DNA of 11,653 nt from CALMFT01 sp041674565 (lineage in GTDB: Bacteria > Patescibacteriota > Gracilibacteria > Absconditabacterales > Absconditicoccaceae). Position 1 is the stretch's first letter. Every line of letters starts with the position of its first letter. Under the pieces are notes generated by a model, which did no database searches, was not told the DNA's origin, and saw nothing but the letters and a program-made list of their open reading frames with translations. The position numbers and the translations under genes were made by a program. Below, piece after piece: positions 5,563 through 11,653 of the stretch. Location of the stretch: positions 1 through 11,653 of the forward strand of contig JBAYVQ010000020.1 of the NCBI GenBank assembly GCA_041674565.1, in the 5' to 3' direction.

Positions 5563-8500
5563 ATGGCGAAAATAACAACAAAAAAGACTGCTGTTGCTGC
5601 TTCGGACAACAGGATTTTTTTGAGACCTCTACATAGTATGGATGTTAGTAACTTTGAATTTCCTGACCTACTGTTAACACAAAAAGATGGTTTCAAGAGA
5701 TTTGAGGGTTTCTACTTACCAAGGTTATTTGATGAAATTGCTCCTATAGAAGATATTGCCTGAGAAAGACTTGTGCTGAGTATTTCTGATTTGAAGATAA
5801 TCAGAAACTTTTCTGCTCATAGCGACGAGATATCTGACGCTGAGTTAGATAGAATTGTGAATAATTGTAGAAAGAAGGAGCTTACGTTTGGTTGAGTGAT
5901 CAACTGCAAGATAGAGTTGATAGATAGATCCACTGGTGAGATACTGTATGATGGCAGAGCAAACGTGGGAACAATGCCGCTTATGACCAAATCAGGTACC
6001 TATATTATTTCGGGTGTAGAAAATGTAATTGTGAACCAAATCATTAGATCGTATGGTATTTTCTATAAGTTTGATAAGAAAGATTATTCATTTAGTTTTC
6101 AAATTATCCCTCAGGAGTGATCTTGGTTTAGCGTAGCTGCAGAAAAAACAGGACAAATAACTATCAGAATTAACAAATCAAGAAAATTCCCTATCACTGC
6201 GTTATTGAGAGTATTTGGTTTTGAGTCTGATGAGCAAATCAAAGAACTTTTCACTGGCATTTTTGATGAGGATGACTTTGACTACATAAGTTATACCCTA
6301 AAAAAGGATAGTACTGCTAACATGCAAGATGCTGCATTGTTTATTTACAATAAGCTGAGACCTGGTGAATTGGTGGATGTGGATAACGCGATTAGATATA
6401 TCAGAGACTTATTTGAATCTGAGAGAATCTTCCTGGGAAGCATTGCGAGAAGAAAAATTAATGCAAAAATTGGTATCACTGCCAAAAAAGATAGCAATGT
6501 AATTGATATAGAAGATGTAGTTCAGGCTATCAAATATCTTTGTCATTTTGCCAATGGTAAGAAATGATACTTTGCTGATGATGCCGACCACTTGAGTAAC
6601 AAAAGAATAAGAACTATGGGTGAATTGCTCTATGCATACTTGCAGCCCACTATGAAGAGATTTCAAAAAAATACAAAAGGTAAACTTTCAGTATTGCCTT
6701 TGGAACAAAAAATAATGCTATGGGAAGAACAAACAGAAAAAAAGAAAGATGAAATAGATGAACTGGTAAGCGGTATAGATGATGGAGAAGAAGCTGTGGA
6801 ATGAGTTGAACCAGAGGTAGAAGAAGAAGAGGAAGAAGTGAAACAAAAATCTGATGATGATAAGTTGGAATCTTTGATGGGCAGTGTATTGATGGAAAAT
6901 GTTGAGTTTGATGAAAAAGTTCTTATCAAAAAAGGAACTAAAATTACTTCTAGTCATCTCAAATTGCTAAAAAAACATGCCATTGAATATGTGATGGTAA
7001 GACCTCAACTGAAGTTGGTTGATGTGGTAAACTTTAAAATGATTGACAGCGCCATCAAATCATTTTTTGCTACTTCGGAACTTAGTCAATTTGCAGCAAA
7101 TACTAATCCTATTGCAGAGACAGAGCACAAAAGAAGAATTACTGCAGGTGGACCATGAGGACTCAAGAAGCAAACAGCCAAATTTGAAGTTCGTGATGTG
7201 CATTTGTCGCATTATGGGAGAATCTGTCCTATCGAAACCCCTGAAGGTCAGCAGATTGGTCTAGTGATACATCAAGCGTTGTATAGTAGAGTAAATGAAG
7301 ATGGATTCTTAGAGACACCTGCTATCAAGATTTCAAGACAGGTTGAGATCGCAAAAGACTCATTATTGAATAAAATATTAGAGGAAGACGTTGTAGATGC
7401 AAAAGGTAAAGTACTTATTGCTGAAGGCAATTATATAACAGAGAAAAATGTAGATAGTATCTTAGATACCCTCAAAAAGATCAAGAAGACTGATTTGAGA
7501 GTGAGGCCTTACGTTAGTAAAGAGGTAGAATACATATCTCCAGAAAATGATCATCAATATACCATAGGAGAGTCTACTATCAAAGTAGATGTGCATGGAA
7601 ATATCCTAGAAAAAAGAGTCCCAGCAAGAGGTTTTGATCAATTTGGACCAAAGATTGACGTGTACCATGTCAATGAACTAACTCATATTGATATGAGTCC
7701 CTTCCAATTGTTTTCTCCAGATGCTGCGAGTATACCTTTTATTGATCGTGATGATGCGGATCGTGCTTTGATGGCTGCTGCCATGCAAAAGCAAGCAGTA
7801 TCATTGCTCAAACCTCAAGCGCCGCACGTTGGTACCTGAGTGGAATGTGATATTGTAAGGACTTCTACTTCTGTGGTTTCGGCCGAAGGAGAAGGAGAAG
7901 TGATCTATGTATGAGGAAAGAAATCAAACAATGAACAATATGGTGGTATAGACTATATCATCAAGATTCATTATGACAAATTGGAGAACAAGAAAAATGT
8001 TATCAAGGAGTACAACCTCCAAAAATATACCATGTCGAACCAAAAATCACTCATTCATTTGAGACCAAAAGTAACATTGGGTCAAACCGTGAAAGCGGGT
8101 GATATATTGGCGGAAGGTCAATCAGTGGTAGGAGGTGAATTGTCACTCGGTACTAACTTAAGGGTTGCCTTCATGCCTTGGGGATGATACAATTACGAAG
8201 ATGCGATTATTATTTCTGATAGGTTGGTAAAAAATGATAATCTGACTTCTGTACATATTGAGAAGTTTGAAATTGAAGTAAGTGACACCAAACTGGGACC
8301 AGAGCAAACGACTCCAGATATACCAAATGTAAGTATGGCTAAATTGAAAAATTTGGATGAAAATGGTATTGTCCGTGTATGATCTATCGTGAAGTGATGA
8401 GATATTTTGGTGGGTAAGATTTCTCCAAAGTCTGAGGGAGAACTATCTGCAGAAGAAAAGTTGATCCAGGCGGTATTTGGTGAAAAATCCAAAAACGTAA

Positions 8501-9618
8501 AAGATAGTTCTTTGTACCTACCATCTGGCTCTGAGGGTAAGGTATTGGATGTTGTTGTGTTAGACTCCAAAAAATGAGATAATCTGATGGCTGGCGTGAA
8601 AAACAAGATTACTGTCTTTGTTGCTACCAACAGGAAAATAGAAGTGGGTGATAAATTGGTAGGTAGGCATGGTAATAAGGGTATTATTTCTGTCATTTTG
8701 CCTGAAGAAGATATGCCATATACTGCAGATGGTGAACCTGTTGATGTTATCTTGAATCCATTGTGAGTAATTTCTCGTATGAATATTGGGCAAGTACTAG
8801 AAAACCATATGTGACTGATAGCTAAATTGACTGGTTACAACTTTGCAATACCATTGTTCTCTGGATTTAGCGTTGATGATGTAAGACATTTTTTCTCTGG
8901 TGACCTTACTGACTCGGATATTGCATATTTGAGAAAATCGGGCATGTCTACGGATCAAATTGAACACCTCATCAATACCATTAAAACTGCTCATCTGCCT
9001 GATGATGGTAAATTTGAATTGTACGATGGAAGAAATGGTGACCAATTTGACCAAAAAGTTTCAGTAGGATACATGTACATCCTAAAACTTGAGCATATGG
9101 TTGAAGATAAGATCCATGCTAGAGCGGTAGGACCTTACTCACTGATTACACAACAACCACTTTCTGGTAAAGCAAGAGATGGAGGTCAGAGATTTGGAGA
9201 GATGGAAGTATGGGCACTTGAAGCTTATGGTGCAGTCCATACATTGCAAGAGATGCTAACTATCAAATCTGACGATATTGCTGGTAGAAATAAAACATAT
9301 GAGTCCATCATCAAGGGTAAGAAAATACAGATGTATGGTATACCTGAATCGTACTACTACTTGGCAAATATGTTTAAGTGATTGTGCCAAAACATAGTAC
9401 CACTGAGCAAAGATCAAATGGAGAGAATCCGTGAAGAGAGAAGAGCAAAAATACTCAAACTTGGACTAAAAAATTTGGCGAATGTGAGAGATGCAGTGAG
9501 TGATGAAATCCACGAAGACAAGGCAGTAGGACTGATCAAAAAAGTTGTGCCTGGTGCGGATGTAGATGATATCATGGGTGATATCACAACTTCGGATGAC
9601 GAAAACGAACCAGAATAA
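5563..9618 (+). CDS. rpoB: DNA-directed RNA polymerase subunit beta
   Basis: The catalytic beta subunit of RNA polymerase, 1351 residues with 16 UGA codons read as glycine. Landmarks in order: PLMT at 139-142 within GTMPLMTKSGT; RIRTMGELL; the rifampicin region SELSQF...HKRRIT at 505-527; GPGG at 530-533, where Gly532 is UGA; CPIETPEG at 555-562; VGTG before VECD; MPWGGYNYED at 871-880; GRHGNKG at 1034-1040; NPLG with UGA Gly1068; GGQRFGEMEVWALEAYGA from 1207. Unusual parts are a highly acidic insert at about 386-436, a repeated internal motif at 439-481 and 603-649, and a charged tail of about 70 residues past the normal C-terminus. ATG 5563 follows rpmH by 30 bp. A strong terminator follows, and rpoC is not adjacent. 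Confidence 0.98.
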
Positions 9619-9625
9619 CATCTTG

Positions 9626-9668
9626 ATACAATAAAAAAAACCGCATAGTGCGGTTTTTTTTATTGTAT
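9626..9668 (+). terminator. Strong intrinsic terminator after rpoB
   Basis: A perfect 20-bp inverted repeat (arms 9626-9645 and 9649-9668) has a 3-nt TAG loop. The core stem is CCGCA/TGCGG, flanked by eight A on the left and eight T on the right, so it could work in both directions. It begins 8 nt after the rpoB stop and separates rpoB from the surface-protein gene. Confidence 0.92.
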
Positions 9669-9693
9669 ATTTACTGTATATCAATATATGGTA

Positions 9694-9721
9694 TTGACAT
9701 TTCGTACATAAATATTATTAG
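9694..9721 (+). promoter_or_regulatory. Promoter of the surface-protein gene
   Basis: A perfect TTGACA (9694-9699) is followed after 16 nt by TATTAG (9716-9721). This puts the transcript start near 9728, about 20 nt before the ATG at 9750, so the leader would be short. TATTAT at 9713-9718 is an alternative -10 but leaves only 13 nt. The pair is overlapped by a large inverted repeat. Confidence 0.55.
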
Positions 9722-9737
9722 TGTAATATTTATGTAC
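9704..9737. promoter_or_regulatory. Perfect inverted repeat overlapping the promoter (candidate operator)
   Basis: GTACATAAATATTA (9704-9717) and TAATATTTATGTAC (9724-9737) are exact reverse complements separated by TTAGTG. The repeat covers the spacer, the -10 and the likely transcript start, where a dimeric repressor would block transcription. No T tract follows, so it is not a standard terminator. It could also be a hairpin in the short leader. No regulator gene is visible in the window. Confidence 0.55.
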
Positions 9738-9749
9738 TATAAACTATAT

Positions 9750-11237
9750 ATGTCAAATATTATGCAAGGTTTCTTTGTCTGATTACTGATGATTATGTGA
9801 TTATTGGGATCTAGCGCTTTTGGTGCTCAAATTTACGTTAGTACAGGTGAAATTGCTGCCAATGATCTTACTGGCCAAATGCAGTCTGACACATTGGATG
9901 ACTACTGGAAATCTTGATTTGATAGTGTGGTGCATTCAGGTTATTTTGCTTATCAATCATTTTTGGTTACTGGAGCTACTACTGCGGTAGGAACTTCTTT
10001 TGTCACATATGCAAGTACGCAATGCTATACTGTTTCTGGTGTGACTGTGCAGGTTAGTCTCAGGAGTATGACAGGTGGGTTATTTGGCCAACTTGAACCA
10101 CATACTGCTTCGTACCCAGAATGGAATAGTAACGCTGCCTTGCAAGATGCTGCTCCCAAGCCATTTTCTTTGCTTGGCACAAACTACTGGAATGAAGACA
10201 TAGGATCTTCAGGGACAAAAAATGCTGTTTTGTTTGACTTTGGACAACCTGTGTATGGTTTTGGTGTACGGGTAGGCGACTTGGAAACAAGAAGTGATGG
10301 CAGCGGCGTATTGGCAACGGTGCAGTTGTTTGACGGCAGTGGTACATTGATCGTTTCTACGGGCATAGTGCCAAGCTCTGGTACTAATCAATCTTTATGC
10401 GGCTGATCGTCTACATGATGCGGAAACGGTACGACTAGATTTGTATGATTTACAGATAATCAGAAAACAGTCCAGTATATGTTGATTATCGTTGGTGATA
10501 ATGATACTACGTGAGATGCGACTATGGAACATTTGAGCTTTATCGCTCCTACGCTTGCTTGTCCCCTATCTGACGTGGCGATCACCAAGTCAGTTAACAA
10601 ATCTTACGTAATTTCCTGAGACTTGTTAACATATACCTTGTATATCAGCAATAGTGGCTATGGTGTAGGTTGGAATACGGTCATTTCAGATTATTTATGA
10701 TCTTGATTATATTATTCTGGATATAGCACTACATTGAGCGGGTTAGTCGTAACAACTGGTATCAACTTCCTTTCTGGATTTATCAACTTGTCTCCGTTTC
10801 AAACAGGAACCATCACGTTGACTGCTTATGTAGGTAGCGGAGTACTCAGTGGAGATACTCTCATCAATGTTGCACAAATTATCAGCGCATTTGGAGACAC
10901 CAATATTTCTAACAATACTGCTCAAGTTGTAACTACTGGTACTTGGACTGGCGGATTGGGATGAGGATGATCTTCTAGCAACAATACGACACCAGTAGTC
11001 TATCTTCCTGGCTGAAGCACCTATGTCCGTATACCTTTGCCTGGGGAGTATATACCAGGGGACTGAGCGTCCGATGTAGATGGGCTTGATTTTGATGACT
11101 TATTGAACAATGGAGAAACGCCACAAAAAATAATAGATAGAAAATTTCCTAATATAGATATTGATCTGCCAGATTGGTTTACCGCTGAACACCTGAAAGG
11201 TATCCCAGGCAGTGCACCCGATACAGGAGCGAACTAG
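9750..11237 (+). CDS. Secreted surface protein with DUF11-like domain
   Basis: A 495-residue protein with 14 UGA-encoded glycines, including two in the signal peptide. Residues 1-26 form a signal peptide (FFVGLLMIMGLLGSS, cleavage probably after AFGA). Residues about 60-270 look like a beta-sandwich, with FDFGQPVYGFGVRVGDLE, a VQLFDGSGTLI strand pair, FVGF and LIIVGDN, resembling the beta-rich domains of secreted adhesin-like or PEP-CTERM proteins. Residues about 276-393 fit the DUF11 repeat pattern (DVAITKSV, ISGDLLTYTLYISNSG, SNNTAQVV). A Gly/Ser/Asn linker near 400 leads to an Asp-rich tail. Six or so cysteines may form disulfides. ATG 9750 gives the best signal peptide; ATG 9762 is an alternative. 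It is probably cell-surface or extracellular; the ligand is unknown. It has its own promoter and terminator. Confidence 0.85.
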
Positions 11238-11284
11238 TGCCATGTAGGCTATATAACTTATATGTGGCGCCTCTTATTTCTTAC

Positions 11285-11315
11285 GAAAAGATCCGTTTTT
11301 TGAACGGATCTTTTC
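11285..11315 (+). terminator. Intrinsic terminator after the surface-protein gene
   Basis: GAAAAGATCCGTT (11285-11297) pairs perfectly with AACGGATCTTTTC (11303-11315) around TTTTG. The 13-bp stem ends in a T run on the right and an A run on the left, so it may act in both directions. It lies about 50 nt after the TAG stop. Confidence 0.82.
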
Positions 11316-11384
11316 TGAAACAAGATGCTGGTTTAGTCGGTTATTGGTGTAACATACGTAGTAACTCTTGTTCATTCGCAAGTG

Positions 11385-11653
11385 ATGCCGTATGCTGCTA
11401 TTTTTGTGAAGATTGGTGTTTTCGTAGTTTTGTATATGGGGATCTTTTTTCATGAACCCGTAGTCTTGAAGCTTCCAGTTTCTGTCTTTTCGACTTTCGT
11501 AGTCTTTTGGATGACCGAGACTCTGAGTCAGGCTATCTGATTATCTCGTACCGTTTGGATAAATAAATTGTTTGGTAAGGTATCGCCGACTATCCCAGCA
11601 AGATGGTTGTTGATAAATAAACCAGCCTGATTGGCGATGCTTGGTATGGGTAA
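11385..11653 (+). CDS. Membrane protein, N-terminal part, cut by window edge
   Basis: With UGA as glycine the frame is open from just after TAG 11334-11336 to the window end. ATG 11385 is the first ATG; a GTG directly before it is the alternative start. The visible 89 codons include two UGA glycines (11538 and 11628). The N-terminus is hydrophobic: one likely membrane segment at about residues 4-22 and a second at about 29-46 (LPVSVFSTFVVFWM), then a more polar basic region (SRTVWINKLFGKVSPTIPARW). I do not recognise a family from this part. It follows the terminator at 11285-11315, so it should have its own promoter; none was clear. Confidence 0.6.

Noticed and set aside
8193..8696. Minus-strand 167-residue frame inside rpoB
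   Set aside because: It lies wholly within well-conserved rpoB sequence and resembles nothing.
5563..9618. rpoB as a decayed or frameshifted pseudogene in many fragments
   Set aside because: All fragments are in one frame, separated only by TGA, and the motifs across each junction are intact once TGA is glycine.
11205..11237. LPxTG-like sortase signal (APDTG) at the end of the surface protein
   Set aside because: The protein stops three codons later with no hydrophobic segment or basic tail before the TAG.
11237..11455. 72-residue plus-strand frame after the surface gene
   Set aside because: It runs through the terminator hairpin, and its composition is unlike the neighbouring genes.

Overview
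The window comes from a bacterium that reads UGA as glycine (genetic code 25), which points to the Absconditabacteria (SR1) / Gracilibacteria (BD1-5) lineages of the Candidate Phyla Radiation; I cannot choose between them from this sequence. Under the standard code, rplJ, tsf, rpsR and rpoB are all broken by in-frame TGA. Read as glycine, the breaks vanish, and TGA falls at near-invariant glycines (RpoB GPGGL, NPLG and VGTG; S18 GLLPF; EF-Ts IVAG). I count 44 in-frame TGA codons in 8 of the 13 protein genes. All 12 genes that end inside the window stop at TAG or TAA.

Layout. 1-118: the 3' end of a tRNA cut by the window edge, then a second partial or decayed copy 87 bp downstream. 310-912: an unrecognised 200-residue protein with five UGA codons. 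1031-1113: tRNA-Tyr(GTA). 1114-1445: leader region with a possible Cys-rich micro-ORF and a hairpin. 1446-9618: a dense run of translation and transcription genes in the order rplJ, rplL, rpsB, a small membrane protein, a 31-residue membrane peptide, tsf, rpsF, rpsR, rpmH, rpoB. The gaps are 28-73 bp and I see no strong internal terminator, so it may be one operon of about 8 kb. A strong hairpin terminator at 9626-9668 closes it. 9694-11237: a promoter overlapped by a perfect 14-bp inverted repeat, then a 495-residue secreted surface protein with a DUF11-like domain and 14 UGA codons, then a terminator. 11385-end: the start of a membrane protein that runs off the window.

The run joins pieces of normally separate operons. 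The usual rplJ-rplL-rpoB-rpoC order is kept only in outline: rpsB-tsf, rpsF-rpsR and rpmH lie between rplL and rpoB, and rpoC is not next to rpoB. No ssb or rplI accompanies rpsF-rpsR. Two small membrane genes split rpsB from tsf. The ribosomal proteins (L10, L7/L12, S2, S6, S18, L34), EF-Ts and the RNA polymerase beta subunit are thus placed for joint growth-rate control.

No gene on the + strand has a recognisable Shine-Dalgarno sequence. RpoB carries an acidic insertion, two copies of an internal motif, a C-terminal tail, and rifampicin-pocket substitutions.
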